A stretch of DNA of 64,000 nt, from positions 124,001 through 188,000 of the forward strand of contig NZ_AUAX01000005.1 in the NCBI RefSeq assembly GCF_000428945.1. Reading direction: 5' to 3'. This document shows positions 34,379 to 43,353 of this stretch, piece after piece. The position numbers and the translations under genes are program-made. Below the pieces are notes generated by a model. It saw only the letters and a program-made list of their open reading frames with translations, did not search any database and was not told the origin of the DNA. This DNA is from Hamadaea tsunoensis DSM 44101 (GTDB lineage Bacteria > Actinomycetota > Actinomycetes > Mycobacteriales > Micromonosporaceae). The stretch's first letter is position 1. Each line of letters begins with the position of its first letter.

Positions 34379-35425
34379 GTGCTCATCACCCAGCGGCCGG
34401 CTCTCACGGAAGAGTCGATCAGCGAGACCCGCTCCCGGTTCACCATCGAACCGCTGGAGCCGGGCTTCGGCTACACGCTCGGCAACTCGCTGCGGCGTAC
34501 GCTGCTCAGCTCGATCCCGGGCGCGGCCGTCACCAGCATCAAGGTCGACGGCGTGCTGCACGAGTTCACCACGATCCCCGGTGTCAAGGAGGACGTGGTC
34601 GAGCTGGTCATGAACGTCAAGGAGCTGTCGGTCAGCTCCGAGCACGACGAGCCGGTCAGCATGTACCTGCGCAAGCAGGGCCCGGGCGACGTCACGGCGG
34701 GCGACATCCAGCCGCCGGCCGGCGTCTCGGTGCACAACCCGGATCTGAAGCTCGCGACGCTGAACAGCAAGGGCCGGCTCGACATGGAGCTGACCGTCGA
34801 GCGTGGTCGCGGCTACGTCACGGCCGCCCAGAACAAGCAGGGCGGCGCGGAGATCGGCCGGATTCCGGTCGACTCGATCTACTCGCCGGTGCTGAAGGTG
34901 ACCTACCGCGTCGAGGCGACCCGTGTCGAGCAGCGTACGGACTTCGACCGGCTGATCATCGACGTCGAGACCAAGGCGTCGATCTCGCCGCGTACGGCGC
35001 TGGCCTCGGCCGGCTCGACGCTCGTCGAGCTGTTCGGCCTGTGCCGCGAGCTGGACGAGACCGCCGAGGGCATCGACATCGGCCCGTCGCCGCAGGACGC
35101 GCAGCTCGCTGCCGACCTGGCGCTGCCGATCGAGGAGCTGGACCTCACCGTCCGGTCGTACAACTGCCTCAAGCGCGAGGGCATCAACACCGTTGGTGAG
35201 CTCATCGGGCGTACGGAGGCGGACCTGCTCGACATAAGGAATTTCGGGCAGAAGTCGATCGACGAGGTCAAGATGAAGCTGGCCGGTATGGGGCTGGGCC
35301 TGAAGGACTCGGCGCCCAACTTCGACCCGGCGAACGTCGTCGACTCCTTCGGCGACACCGCCTACGACGACGACTCCGACTCGGACGCCGACGTCGACGA
35401 CTACCGCGAGACCGAGCAGCTCTAA
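34379..35425 (+). CDS. rpoA: RNA polymerase alpha subunit
   Basis: The alpha dimer starts RNA polymerase assembly and contacts promoters and activators. The 348-residue protein starts at GTG 34379 after AAGGAG. The N-terminal assembly domain has [26 protein letters not shown]. The C-terminal domain [21 protein letters not shown] to [15 protein letters not shown] is at about residues 258-302 with the usual DNA-contacting Arg and Asn. An acidic tail rich in Asp closes it. Confidence 0.98.
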   Translation: MLITQRPALTEESISETRSRFTIEPLEPGFGYTLGNSLRRTLLSSIPGAAVTSIKVDGVLHEFTTIPGVKEDVVELVMNVKELSVSSEHDEPVSMYLRKQGPGDVTAGDIQPPAGVSVHNPDLKLATLNSKGRLDMELTVERGRGYVTAAQNKQGGAEIGRIPVDSIYSPVLKVTYRVEATRVEQRTDFDRLIIDVETKASISPRTALASAGSTLVELFGLCRELDETAEGIDIGPSPQDAQLAADLALPIEELDLTVRSYNCLKREGINTVGELIGRTEADLLDIRNFGQKSIDEVKMKLAGMGLGLKDSAPNFDPANVVDSFGDTAYDDDSDSDADVDDYRETEQL

Positions 35426-35457
35426 AGCGCTGCCGCCACCACACAGGGAGCAGAACC

Positions 35458-36009
35458 ATGCCCACGCCCACCAAGGGCCCCCGCCTCGGCGGCAGCCCCG
35501 CGCACGAGCGGCTGATGCTCGCCAACCTGGCGACTTCGCTGTTCAAGCACGGCCGCATCACCACGACGGAGACCAAGGCCAAGCGGCTGCGCCCGCTGGC
35601 CGAGCGTCTGGTGACCTTCGCGAAGCGCGACGACCTCGCCGCCCGGCGCCGAGTCCGTCGCGTGATCCGCGAGAAGGACACCTTCGTGGAGCTCTTCGAG
35701 ACGATCGCGCCGCGGTACACGAACCGCCCCGGTGGTTACACCCGCATCGTGAAGGTCGGCCCCCGCAAGGGCGACGCCGCTCCGATGGCGATCATCGAGC
35801 TGGTCGAGGAGCTGGAGGTCGCGGCCGTCAACACCAAGACCGAGAAGCGCAAGGCCGCCAAGGCCGACGTCGTGGCCGCCCTCGCGGGTGACACCGACGA
35901 CGCGCCGGCCGCCAAGGCCGCGGTCGCGGCGGACGAGGCCGAGGTCACCGACGCGGAGACCGCCGCCGAGGTCGAGGCCATCGAGGCCGAGGCCGACGAG
36001 AAGAAGTAA
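35458..36009 (+). CDS. rplQ: 50S ribosomal protein L17 (bL17)
   Basis: L17 is found only in bacterial ribosomes. The 183-residue protein has the conserved core to about residue 118 ([44 protein letters not shown]). A long Ala/Glu/Asp-rich tail of about 65 residues follows, not found in most phyla but common in Actinobacteria. It is the last ribosomal gene; a T-ended hairpin follows. Confidence 0.97.
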   Translation: MPTPTKGPRLGGSPAHERLMLANLATSLFKHGRITTTETKAKRLRPLAERLVTFAKRDDLAARRRVRRVIREKDTFVELFETIAPRYTNRPGGYTRIVKVGPRKGDAAPMAIIELVEELEVAAVNTKTEKRKAAKADVVAALAGDTDDAPAAKAAVAADEAEVTDAETAAEVEAIEAEADEKK

Positions 36010-36017
36010 GACACCAC

Positions 36018-36059
36018 CGTCAGCGGGTCGTCCATTCCGGACGGCCCGCTGACGTCTTT
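36018..36059 (+). terminator. Terminator after rplQ
   Basis: CGTCAGCGGGTCGTCC pairs with GGACGGCCCGCTGACG, with one mismatch, around ATTCC and is followed by TCTTTC. It separates the ribosomal cluster from truA, though read-through is possible since truA starts 17 nt later. Confidence 0.8.
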
Positions 36060-36075
36060 CCGGGAGTCGCCCAGC

Positions 36076-36891
36076 ATGGCCAGGATCAGGCTCGACATCT
36101 CCTACGACGGCACCGACTTCTCCGGCTGGGCCGCGCAGCCCACTCGGCGTACGGTCGCGGGGGTGCTGCAGGCCGAGCTCGATCGCATCCTCGGCGCCGG
36201 GAACGCCACCGGCCTCACGGTCGCGGGGCGTACGGACGCGGGCGTTCACGCCACCGGCCAGGTCAGCCACATCGATCTCCCGGACCCTGTCTGGTCCGCC
36301 GTGGAGACCACCGTCGTGCGCCGCCTGTCCGGGCTGCTTCCGCCCGATGTCCGCGTACGCGCCGCGTACCGGGTCGACGACGCCTTCGACGCCCGGTTCT
36401 CGGCGCTGTTCCGGCGGTACGAGTACCGGGTGACGGACGCGCCCTTCGGGGCGGAGCCGCTGCGCCGCCGCGACACCCTCGCCTGGCCCCGGCCGCTGGA
36501 CCTCGACCGGCTCAACGCGGCGGCCCAGGGCCTCGTCGGGGAGCACGACTTCGCCGCGTACTGCCGGAAGAAGGAGCACGCGACCACGATCCGGCGGGTG
36601 ACCCGGCTGGCCTGGCGCCGCGAAGCCGATGGGATTCTGATCGCGACGGTGCAGGCCGACGCGTTCTGCCAGCAGATGGTCCGGAGCCTGGTGGGCGGGA
36701 TGCTCGCGGCCGGCGACGGGCGCCGCGATCCCGCGTGGCCGGGGAGTCTGCTGACCCGCAGGCAGCGCGCGGACGACGTGGCCGTGGTCGGCGCGCACGG
36801 CCTGACGCTGGTCGAGGTGGGTTACCCGACGGATCCGGCCGAGTGGGCCGAGCGGGCTACCGCGACGCGGCAGCTACGCGCAGCACTCTGA
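36076..36891 (+). CDS. truA: tRNA pseudouridine synthase A
   Basis: TruA forms pseudouridine at positions 38-40 of tRNA anticodon stems. The 271-residue enzyme has the catalytic Asp D54 in AGRTDAGVHA. It also has the start RIRLDISYDGTDFSGWAAQP and the conserved FCQQMVRSLVGGMLAAG. It commonly follows rplQ in Actinobacteria. The 3' end overlaps the convergent methyltransferase gene by 35 nt. Confidence 0.96.
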   Translation: MARIRLDISYDGTDFSGWAAQPTRRTVAGVLQAELDRILGAGNATGLTVAGRTDAGVHATGQVSHIDLPDPVWSAVETTVVRRLSGLLPPDVRVRAAYRVDDAFDARFSALFRRYEYRVTDAPFGAEPLRRRDTLAWPRPLDLDRLNAAAQGLVGEHDFAAYCRKKEHATTIRRVTRLAWRREADGILIATVQADAFCQQMVRSLVGGMLAAGDGRRDPAWPGSLLTRRQRADDVAVVGAHGLTLVEVGYPTDPAEWAERATATRQLRAAL

Positions 36892-37471
36892 AGCCCTTCT
36901 GGCTGGCGTGTTTGACGGTCGGGAAGCCCTGACCGCCGAGCCAGTCCGCGAGCGAGTCGCTGCCGAGGTGGCGGGCCACGACGAGCCAGGCCGTGCCGTC
37001 CGGTGTGAGCCGCGGCAGCCAGTGCAGCAGCAGGTCGTGCAGTTCCGCCTTGCCCACGTGGATCGGCGGGTTGGACCAGATCTGGTCGAAGCGCAGCGCC
37101 GGGTCGACGTCGTCGGGCGCGGCCACCACGACCCGGTCGGCCACGCCGAGGGTCGCCATGTTCTGTTCCGCCAGCGCCCGCGCCCGCTCGTTGACGTCCA
37201 CCGCGACGACGCGTACGCGGGGCGCGCCGACCGCCAGCACGCTCGTGATCGGGCCGTAGCCGCAGCCGATGTCGAGGAACGTGCCGGTCGCGTCGTCGCC
37301 GGGCAGGGGCGCCTTGCGCAGCAGCACCGCCGTGCCGGGATCCAGGCGATCGGCGGAGAAGACGCCGGTCGAGGAGGCCAGCGCGTACTCGCGGCCGCCG
37401 GCGCTGAACGCGATCTCCCGGGGCCGGGCGGCCGATCCGGGGGTCGGGGTGAAGTAATGATCGCCTGTCAC
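36857..37471 (-). CDS. RsmC-like class I SAM methyltransferase
   Basis: Contains the SAM-binding motif LDIGCGYGPIT and the N6/N2-guanine motif SNPPIH, as in the small-subunit rRNA G1207 methyltransferase family. Only the C-terminal catalytic half (about 200 residues) is present, which is usual for actinobacterial members. The start is taken at GTG 37471 (VTGDHYFTP) because GGGGAGA lies 8-9 nt upstream. A longer frame reaches 37513. The last 35 nt overlap truA in convergent orientation. Confidence 0.85.
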   Translation of the reverse strand: MTGDHYFTPTPGSAARPREIAFSAGGREYALASSTGVFSADRLDPGTAVLLRKAPLPGDDATGTFLDIGCGYGPITSVLAVGAPRVRVVAVDVNERARALAEQNMATLGVADRVVVAAPDDVDPALRFDQIWSNPPIHVGKAELHDLLLHWLPRLTPDGTAWLVVARHLGSDSLADWLGGQGFPTVKHASQKGFRVLRVAAASR

Positions 37472-37589
37472 GCCGTCATTCTCCCCGACCGCGATCGGCA
37501 CCCTCGGTCGCACCTCGGCGGAACACTACTGGGGTATTTCGCGCGAGTCTAGCGCTTCGTGCCGGTGCGCCCGATTAGGGTGGTCGGTC

Positions 37590-38609
37590 ATGGGTGCGCA
37601 TAGGTACGCCGGGACCAGCCCGGACGGGGAGTCGCCCCTCAGAACCGCTCGACGGGTCGCCGGTGGTGATACCGGCCGCCCGGTACGCCGAGCCCGCCAC
37701 GCCGACGGCCCGATCCGCCACGCCGACGGCCCGACCCGCCACGCCGACAGCCCGACTCGCCACGCCGATTCCGGTCCGGCGCGCCCGGTCGGCGGAGTCC
37801 GCCCGGTTCGGCGGCGTTCCCGCGGGGTGTCCGCACGCCCGCGCGATCTCCTCCTGCAGCCGACCCCGCTCGTGCTCGGTACGCATCAGGCGGCCTGGCT
37901 GAAGGCGAGCCTCGCGGCGACCGCGGCGGTCGTCCTGCTCATCGTGTGCGGCTTCGGCAGCTGGCAGATCCTGCGCGACGAGCGGGCCGGGACGAGTGCG
38001 GCCGCGCAGGGCGTACCGGTGGTGCCGACGGCGCTGCCCCGCGACATCACGTCCCGGCTGGCCGATCCCGCCCCGCTGACCGCGTCCGAGGTGTTCGGCC
38101 GCAAGGTGATCACGATCAAGCCGGGTGAGCCGGGGTACCAGGTGATCGGCGTACAGGCGGTCCGGAACTGCGCCTCGGTGGCCGACGGTCGCCTCGCACC
38201 CCTGCTGGCGGCCGGCTGTACGCAGGTCGTCCGGGCCACACTGCGGTCGCCGACGAAGGCGTACCTGGCCACGGGCGGGATCGTGAACCTGGCCGACTCG
38301 GGGGCGGCGAAGGGCGCGTACGAGCGGATCCACTCGGTCGTGGACGCGAAGCAGGGCCGGTTCAAGGGCTACGTGCCGACCGGTGCGACCCGGGCGCTGG
38401 CGCTGTCGTCGACGCATCTCGGCTGGGACTACCGGGGGCACTTCCTCGTCTACTGCGTCGTGGCCCGGGCCGACGGCCGCGACCTCGCCGACGACGACCC
38501 GTACGCGCAGCAGATCCTCTACGACGTCATCGAACTGCACCTGCTGGGATCGGTGGTGGAGAAGCGATCCGTCGTCCCGGTGAGCCCGGGCTCGGTCAGC
38601 TCGGACTGA
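37590..38609 (+). CDS. Unknown membrane-anchored protein with repeated N-terminus
   Basis: The 339-residue protein has a long Arg/Pro-rich N-terminus (about 1-95) that contains RHADGP, RHADGP and RHADSP encoded by a 21-bp tandem repeat. One membrane segment at about 104-125 is followed by an extracytoplasmic domain of about 210 residues with no family I can name. Two Cys (in NCASVADG and AAGCTQVV) may form a disulfide. No ribosome binding site is seen; TAGGGT lies 8 nt before the ATG. A downstream start that skips the repeats cannot be excluded. Confidence 0.6.
   Translation: MGAHRYAGTSPDGESPLRTARRVAGGDTGRPVRRARHADGPIRHADGPTRHADSPTRHADSGPARPVGGVRPVRRRSRGVSARPRDLLLQPTPLVLGTHQAAWLKASLAATAAVVLLIVCGFGSWQILRDERAGTSAAAQGVPVVPTALPRDITSRLADPAPLTASEVFGRKVITIKPGEPGYQVIGVQAVRNCASVADGRLAPLLAAGCTQVVRATLRSPTKAYLATGGIVNLADSGAAKGAYERIHSVVDAKQGRFKGYVPTGATRALALSSTHLGWDYRGHFLVYCVVARADGRDLADDDPYAQQILYDVIELHLLGSVVEKRSVVPVSPGSVSSD
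37695..37771 (+). repeat. 21-bp tandem repeat inside the unknown gene
   Basis: Three full units (37695, 37716, 37737) beginning CGCCACGCCGACGGCCCGAT, with 1-2 changes each, and a fourth partial unit at 37758. The unit is a multiple of three, so frame is kept. Confidence 0.9.
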
Positions 38610-38660
38610 GGGTCCGTCCCGTGCATCATTCGCCGCCGGGGACCCGCCACCGGTAGGGAT

Positions 38661-39152
38661 TCAGCGCGCTCCGCGTACGCGGTGCAGCCGGAACGGGCGG
38701 CGCGTTTCCCTGGTCGCCGGGGTAGGCCGCGGGGGAGCGGCGGCCGTGGTGGCGTCGAGCTCGGCGAGCGGGGCGACCGGCGTGATCGCGACGATCATGC
38801 ACTCGGCCGCCCAGCGGGCCACCACTTCGTCGGTGGTGCCGATCGCGTTGAGCCGCTTGCCGGCCAGCTGCGGGGCGACGGTCTCCCACTCGGTGTCGTT
38901 GCCGTGCAGCCCGCGCGGTTCGGCGGTGAAGGTGACGATGCTGCCCCCGTGATCGCCGCGCAGGGTCAGCCGCGCCGGCAGGCCGGCCTCGACCGCGTCG
39001 ACGAGCCCGGGGACGTCCTGCTCACCCGGGCCGGTGACGATGTACAGCTTGCCGTCGAGGGGCATGCACCAGACCGCGTACGCGGGGCCGTCGCCGAACC
39101 CGAGCCACGCGACGGCGGCCTTCTTGGCGGCTTCCTCGACGAGCGGATGCAT
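38661..39152 (-). CDS. Hypothetical protein, actinobacterial
   Basis: The 163-residue soluble protein starts at ATG 39152 (MHPLVEEAAKKAAVAWLGFG) behind GAGGATGAGGAC. The longer frame to 39191 lacks a signal. The middle has alternating strands (AYAVWCMPLDGKLYIVTGPGEQ, RLTLRGDHGGSIVTFTAEPR) that could form a small barrel. The C-terminus is Pro/Arg-rich. I do not recognise a family. Confidence 0.6.
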   Translation of the reverse strand: MHPLVEEAAKKAAVAWLGFGDGPAYAVWCMPLDGKLYIVTGPGEQDVPGLVDAVEAGLPARLTLRGDHGGSIVTFTAEPRGLHGNDTEWETVAPQLAGKRLNAIGTTDEVVARWAAECMIVAITPVAPLAELDATTAAAPPRPTPATRETRRPFRLHRVRGAR

Positions 39153-39225
39153 GTCCTCATCCTCACACACCACGCGATGCTCACACGCCACGCGGTTCGC
39201 GGACCGGGTGGTCGCGGGCGGATCG

Positions 39226-40002
39226 TCAGCGTACGCCGGCCGGGACGGGGTCCAACCCGTCGAGCAGCGCCACCGGCGGGCCGGACAGCTCCTCGACGTA
39301 CGACGCCGTGGAGCCCGCGTGGACGATTCCGGTGGCGATGTCGGTGAGTGACATCGCCACCGGCCCGCGGAACTCCTCGTCGGACCGGAAGACGAGGTGT
39401 CCCGCGAGGTCGGGAGCGCCCAGACGGATCGCGTTCACCCCGAACGAGGTCGCGCCGGTCAGCTCCCGCGAACCGCCGTCGCCTATGTAGACACTGCGCC
39501 GCGGGTCGGCCCACAGCGCGGCGAAGGCGGCCTGGTACATGTCCGGATGCGGCTTGCAGACGCCCATGTGGACGGAGTAGATGGCGGTGTCCACCAGCCT
39601 CCCGATCGGCAGCATCGGCAGGATCTCCGGCAGTTCGTACCCGCAGTCGCTGACCACGGCGATCTTGTAACCGGCCGACCGGAGCAGGCGCAGCGCCGGT
39701 GCCGCCTCCGCCCGGATGACGGTGTCGTCCCGCAGTGCCACGATCCGCGCCTGATGGGCGGCTCTCAGCCGGGCGTCGCTCACGCGCAGGCCGAGCTGCT
39801 CCGCGATCCACCGCAGGGTGTTGATCGGGCCGCCGAACGCGCCCCGGCTGCGCGGATAGAACGACGCGTCGAGCACGGCGACGAGGTCCGGCAGGGGACA
39901 ACCGAGGATGCGGGCGACCCGCTCGTGACCGCGGCCGCGTACGCACGCGTGCGTCAGCGTGCCGAAGAAGTCGAACAGGACAGCGCGCTCGGATGCGACC
40001 AC
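39226..40002 (-). CDS. HAD-superfamily hydrolase
   Basis: The 258-residue protein has HAD motif I LFDFFGTLTH with the nucleophile D10, motif II VVSDCGYE, a motif III Lys in MGVCKPHPD and motif IV YIGDGGSRE. The second motif I residue, usually Asp in phosphatases (DxD), is Phe12. That is seen in dehalogenase-like and other group IA members and makes a plain phosphatase role less certain. The cap region between motifs I and II is alpha-helical. Substrate is unknown. Confidence 0.75.
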   Translation of the reverse strand: MVASERAVLFDFFGTLTHACVRGRGHERVARILGCPLPDLVAVLDASFYPRSRGAFGGPINTLRWIAEQLGLRVSDARLRAAHQARIVALRDDTVIRAEAAPALRLLRSAGYKIAVVSDCGYELPEILPMLPIGRLVDTAIYSVHMGVCKPHPDMYQAAFAALWADPRRSVYIGDGGSRELTGATSFGVNAIRLGAPDLAGHLVFRSDEEFRGPVAMSLTDIATGIVHAGSTASYVEELSGPPVALLDGLDPVPAGVR

Positions 40003-40195
40003 TCTTCAGTTCCCCCACACGCGTACCCGGAGCTGTGCCGGTGAAAATATGCAAGTTGCAGCGGACTGTCCGAGCGTAGCCAGGTGATCACGCGTCGTGC
40101 ATCATCCGAATCGCCGACCGTTGTGCCACGGTCACGCTGCGCGCTCGGCGGGAGGCGGTCGCCGGTTCACCGGCCCGGACGCTACCCTCCGTCGC

Positions 40196-41101
40196 GTGAA
40201 GATCAGCCTCCGTACGGCCCTGGCCCTCGGCATCGCCGTGTTCGCGATCTCCACCTCCGGGCCGCTGATCGCGTACGCGGCCGCACCGGCGCTCGCCCTC
40301 GCGTTCTGGCGCAACGCCATCGCCACGACCGTCCTCGCCCCGGCGGCGGCGCTCACCCGGCGGGCCGAGATCACCGCTCTCCGGCGGGACCGGGAGATCC
40401 GTTGGAGCGTGCTGGCCGGCGTCGCGCTGGCCGCGCACTTCGCGACCTGGATGGCCGCGGCACAGCTCACCAAGGTCGCGACCGCCACCGCGCTGGGTGC
40501 CGCGGAGCCCGTCTGGGTCGGCCTGATCGCCGTCGTCCTCGGCAGCCGCCTCGGCCGCGGCACCTGGATCGGCATCATCGCGTCGGTGGCCGGCGTCATC
40601 GTGGCCACCGGTGCCGACCTCGGCGGCGGCTCGTCGCAGGCCCTCCTCGGCGACCTGCTCGCGGTCGCCGGCGGCTTCTTCGCCGCGGTCTACACCGTCC
40701 TCGGCGAGCGCGCCCGCCGCCGCGCGAGCACCACCAGCTACACCACCATCTGCTACGGGGTCTGCGCGCTCGTGCTCGGCCTCGGCTGCGTCGTGTCCGG
40801 CGTCCCCCTGCACGGGTACGCGGGGAGCGTGTGGCTCGCGATCATCGGCCTGACCATCGGTACGCAGCTGCTCGGCCACTCGATGCTGAACTACTCGCTG
40901 CACGAGGTGTCGGCGACGGCGGTGAGCGTGCTGGTGATGCTGGAGGTGCCCGGGGCGGCCCTGATCAGCTGGGTCTGGCTGCACCAGCGGCCGACGCCGC
41001 TGGCCTGGCTCGGCATCGCGATCCTCGTGAGCGGCGTGGCCTTCGTCATCCTGGGATCGGCCCGCGACCGGCGTCCGATCACGGCCAACCCCGAGCCCTA
41101 G
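40196..41101 (+). CDS. EamA/DMT-family transporter
   Basis: The polytopic protein has ten hydrophobic segments in two EamA repeats. The second repeat begins near GDLLAVAGGFFAAVYTVLGE. I start it at GTG 40196 (VKISLRTALALGIAVFA), giving 301 residues, the family norm. TACCCT lies 7 nt upstream with no ribosome binding site, a leaderless pattern. An open frame to 40097 adds 33 unlikely residues. Substrate cannot be inferred. The stop overlaps the convergent SDR gene by 4 nt. Confidence 0.8.
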   Translation: MKISLRTALALGIAVFAISTSGPLIAYAAAPALALAFWRNAIATTVLAPAAALTRRAEITALRRDREIRWSVLAGVALAAHFATWMAAAQLTKVATATALGAAEPVWVGLIAVVLGSRLGRGTWIGIIASVAGVIVATGADLGGGSSQALLGDLLAVAGGFFAAVYTVLGERARRRASTTSYTTICYGVCALVLGLGCVVSGVPLHGYAGSVWLAIIGLTIGTQLLGHSMLNYSLHEVSATAVSVLVMLEVPGAALISWVWLHQRPTPLAWLGIAILVSGVAFVILGSARDRRPITANPEP

Positions 41102-41910
41102 GGCTGTGTGATCTCCAAGGACCGCTCCCAGACCTTGGCCTGGAACGCCGGATCGGTCAGGTACGCCTTCGGCATCGCGACCTTCCGGTTGTCGTAGTAC
41201 GCCCCGTTGACCAGTTCACCGGCCGGTGCCGTGGCCAGGTAGACGAGCGTGTCCGCGCCCTGCTCCGGTGTGGACAGACCAGGTGCGATCCTGTAGAACA
41301 GGCGGGCGGCCGGCGTACCGAAGTTGGACTTCACGACACCCGGGTGGAACGAGAACGACAGCAGGTCGGGCCAGCGCCGGGCGGCCTCCGCGGCGAACGC
41401 GATGTTGGCCGATTTCGACGCACCGTACGCCAGCCACGCGCTGTACACGCCGCCGGCCCGATCGAAGTCGGTGGGATCGAGCGTGCCCCACGAGTGCGCC
41501 ATCGAGGCGGTCGTGATGATCCGGGCACCCGGCCGGAATCGGTCGCGCAGCAGCACGCTCAGCAGGAACGGCGACAGATGGTTCGTCTGGATCGTCACCT
41601 CGTGGCCGTCGGCCGTGGTGTGCCGGCCCCGCGACACCGCCCCGGCGTTGTTCGCCAGTACGCCGATCCCGTCCAGCTTCGACAGTTCGGCGGCGGCTTC
41701 GCGTACCGAGGCGAACGAGGTGAAGTCGGCCCGGACGGTCAGCGGCGCGGGGCCGGTCGCGGCGTCGCGTACCGCCGAGAAGGCCGCGTCGAGACGGGCC
41801 GGATCCCGGCCGACCAGGGCGACCCGCCATCCGCGCCGGGCGAGCTCGACGGCGGCCGCGCGGCCGATGCCGGAGCTGGCCCCGGTGACGACGGCGGTGA
41901 GATCTTCCAC
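41098..41910 (-). CDS. Short-chain dehydrogenase/reductase
   Basis: The NAD(P)-binding motif TGASSGIG is at about residues 9-16, NNAG at about 87, and the catalytic Ser136, Tyr162 and Lys166 (YGASK) are all present. A region like that in retinol-dehydrogenase-type SDRs (TNHLSPFLLSVLL, FHPGVVKSNFG) follows. Start GTG 41910 is chosen because GAGGAG lies 9 nt upstream; the GTG at 41931 is the alternative. It is divergent from the CoA-ester lyase across 84 bp that includes a candidate operator. Confidence 0.8.
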   Translation of the reverse strand: MEDLTAVVTGASSGIGRAAAVELARRGWRVALVGRDPARLDAAFSAVRDAATGPAPLTVRADFTSFASVREAAAELSKLDGIGVLANNAGAVSRGRHTTADGHEVTIQTNHLSPFLLSVLLRDRFRPGARIITTASMAHSWGTLDPTDFDRAGGVYSAWLAYGASKSANIAFAAEAARRWPDLLSFSFHPGVVKSNFGTPAARLFYRIAPGLSTPEQGADTLVYLATAPAGELVNGAYYDNRKVAMPKAYLTDPAFQAKVWERSLEITQP

Positions 41911-41953
41911 AGTTGCGTTCTCCTCGGGCACGCCGGAAGGTTACCTTGTCGAA

Positions 41954-41976
41954 GTTACTGAACGGTTGCTCAGGTT
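41954..41976 (+). promoter_or_regulatory. Operator-like motif upstream of the CoA-ester lyase
   Basis: GTTACTGAACGGTTGCTCAG followed by GTT. It has an imperfect internal palindrome CTGAAC/GCTCAG and matches 45497-45519 (opposite strand) at 20 of 23 positions. A TetR-type repressor site is inferred. Confidence 0.6.
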
Positions 41977-41994
41977 TCGCGTCGAGGAGTGCGC

Positions 41995-42951
41995 ATGGGT
42001 GCCATCGGTCGTCCCCGCAGGTCATGCCTGGCGGTTCCGGGTTCCAGCGTGAAGATGCTGGACAAGGCGAAGGGTCTGCCCGCGGATCAGGTCTTCCTCG
42101 ACCTGGAGGACGCGGTGGCGCCGCTGGCCAAGCCCGAGGCCCGCAAGAACATCGTGGCGGCGCTCAACGAGGGCGGCTGGGCCGGCAAGACCCGGGTCGT
42201 CCGCGTCAACGACCTCACCACGCCGTGGACCTACCGGGACGTGATCGAGGTCGTCGAGGGCGCCGGCGCGAACCTGGACTGCATCATGCTGCCGAAGGTG
42301 CAGGACGCCGCCCAGGTGCAGTGGCTGGACCTGCTGCTGACGCAGATCGAGAAGACGACCGGGCTCGAGGTCGGCTCGATCGGCATCGAGGCGCAGATCG
42401 AGAACGCCGCCGGGCTGGTCAACGTGGACGCCATCGCGGCCGCCTCGCCCCGCGTCGAGACCGTCATCTTCGGCCCGGCCGACTTCATGGCCAGCATCAA
42501 CATGAAGTCGCTCGTGGTCGGCGCGCTGCTGCCGGACTACCCCGGCGACCCGTACCACTACATCCTCATGCGCATCCTGATGGCCGCCCGCATGCACGAC
42601 AAGCAGGCGATCGACGGTCCCTTCCTGCAGATCCGCGACGTCGACGCCTTCCGCGAGGTGGCCAAGCGGTCGGCCGCGCTCGGCTTCGACGGCAAGTGGG
42701 TCCTGCACCCCGGCCAGATCGACGCCGCCAACGAGGTCTACTCGCCTTCGCAGGCCGACTACGACCACGCCGAGCTGATCCTCGACGCGTACGCGCACTG
42801 GACGTCGGAGGCCGGTGGCCGGCTCGGCGCGGTGATGCTCGGCGACGAGATGATCGACGAGGCGTCCCGGAAGATGGCGCTCGTCATCGCGGGCAAGGGC
42901 CGGGCCGCCGGAATGGCCAGGACCTCGGCCTTCACCCCGCCGGCGAGCTGA
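41995..42951 (+). CDS. CoA-ester lyase (HpcH/HpaI, malyl/methylmalyl-CoA lyase type)
   Basis: The 318-residue TIM-barrel protein starts at ATG 41995 after GAGGAG. Conserved parts are RRSCLAVPGSS, QVFLDLEDAVAP (metal-binding Glu/Asp), RVVRVND, GIEAQIENAAGL and the end DEASRKMALVIAGKGRAAGM. It closely resembles the lyase encoded beside crotonyl-CoA reductase in Streptomyces, which cleaves beta-methylmalyl-CoA to glyoxylate and propionyl-CoA in the ethylmalonyl-CoA pathway. That comparison is from memory. Related enzymes for the adjoining steps are at 45541 and 48073. Confidence 0.85.
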   Translation: MGAIGRPRRSCLAVPGSSVKMLDKAKGLPADQVFLDLEDAVAPLAKPEARKNIVAALNEGGWAGKTRVVRVNDLTTPWTYRDVIEVVEGAGANLDCIMLPKVQDAAQVQWLDLLLTQIEKTTGLEVGSIGIEAQIENAAGLVNVDAIAAASPRVETVIFGPADFMASINMKSLVVGALLPDYPGDPYHYILMRILMAARMHDKQAIDGPFLQIRDVDAFREVAKRSAALGFDGKWVLHPGQIDAANEVYSPSQADYDHAELILDAYAHWTSEAGGRLGAVMLGDEMIDEASRKMALVIAGKGRAAGMARTSAFTPPAS

Positions 42952-43288
42952 ACACGGTCCCGTCGTAGGTCGGCCCCGGGTCGCTGGGGAAGACCGCCAC
43001 GCCCCACACGAAGAAGGCCACGAACAGCAGGACCACGGCGAGCATCAGCACGAAGCCGACCCAGCCCAGGATGATCGCGGCCAGCGCCAGCCCGTCGCCG
43101 TCCTCGCCGCGCTCGCGGATCTGGCGGCGGGCGACGTGGCCCATGATCGCACCCGCGATCCCGGCCGGCAGGCAGATGAAGAAGCACGCGATCGATGTGA
43201 TCAGGGCGCCGATGGCCAGGCCGTTCGTCGGCCGGCCGGGCACCGGGACGTACGGCGGTCCGTAGGGCGAGGGCTGCGGGGTCGTCAT
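42932..43288 (-). CDS. DUF4190 membrane protein
   Basis: The 118-residue protein starts at ATG 43288 with a Pro/Tyr-rich head (MTTPQPSPYGPPYVP). Two membrane segments flank GHVARRQIRERGEDGDGLALA, the DUF4190 loop. TACCCT lies 6 nt upstream on the minus strand, so it is probably leaderless. Function is unknown. The 3' end overlaps the convergent lyase gene by 20 nt. Confidence 0.8.
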   Translation of the reverse strand: MTTPQPSPYGPPYVPVPGRPTNGLAIGALITSIACFFICLPAGIAGAIMGHVARRQIRERGEDGDGLALAAIILGWVGFVLMLAVVLLFVAFFVWGVAVFPSDPGPTYDGTVFSSPAG

Positions 43289-43353
43289 GCCCGCAGGGTA
43301 AAACCTGGGGGCCACCGTTGCCGGGCTGGTGAGCGTGGACGAGTATGCGAGGT

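Noticed and set aside
36857-36891. Possible frameshift because truA and the methyltransferase overlap
   Set aside because: Both proteins reach normal C-termini; a 35-nt convergent overlap is acceptable in compact genomes.
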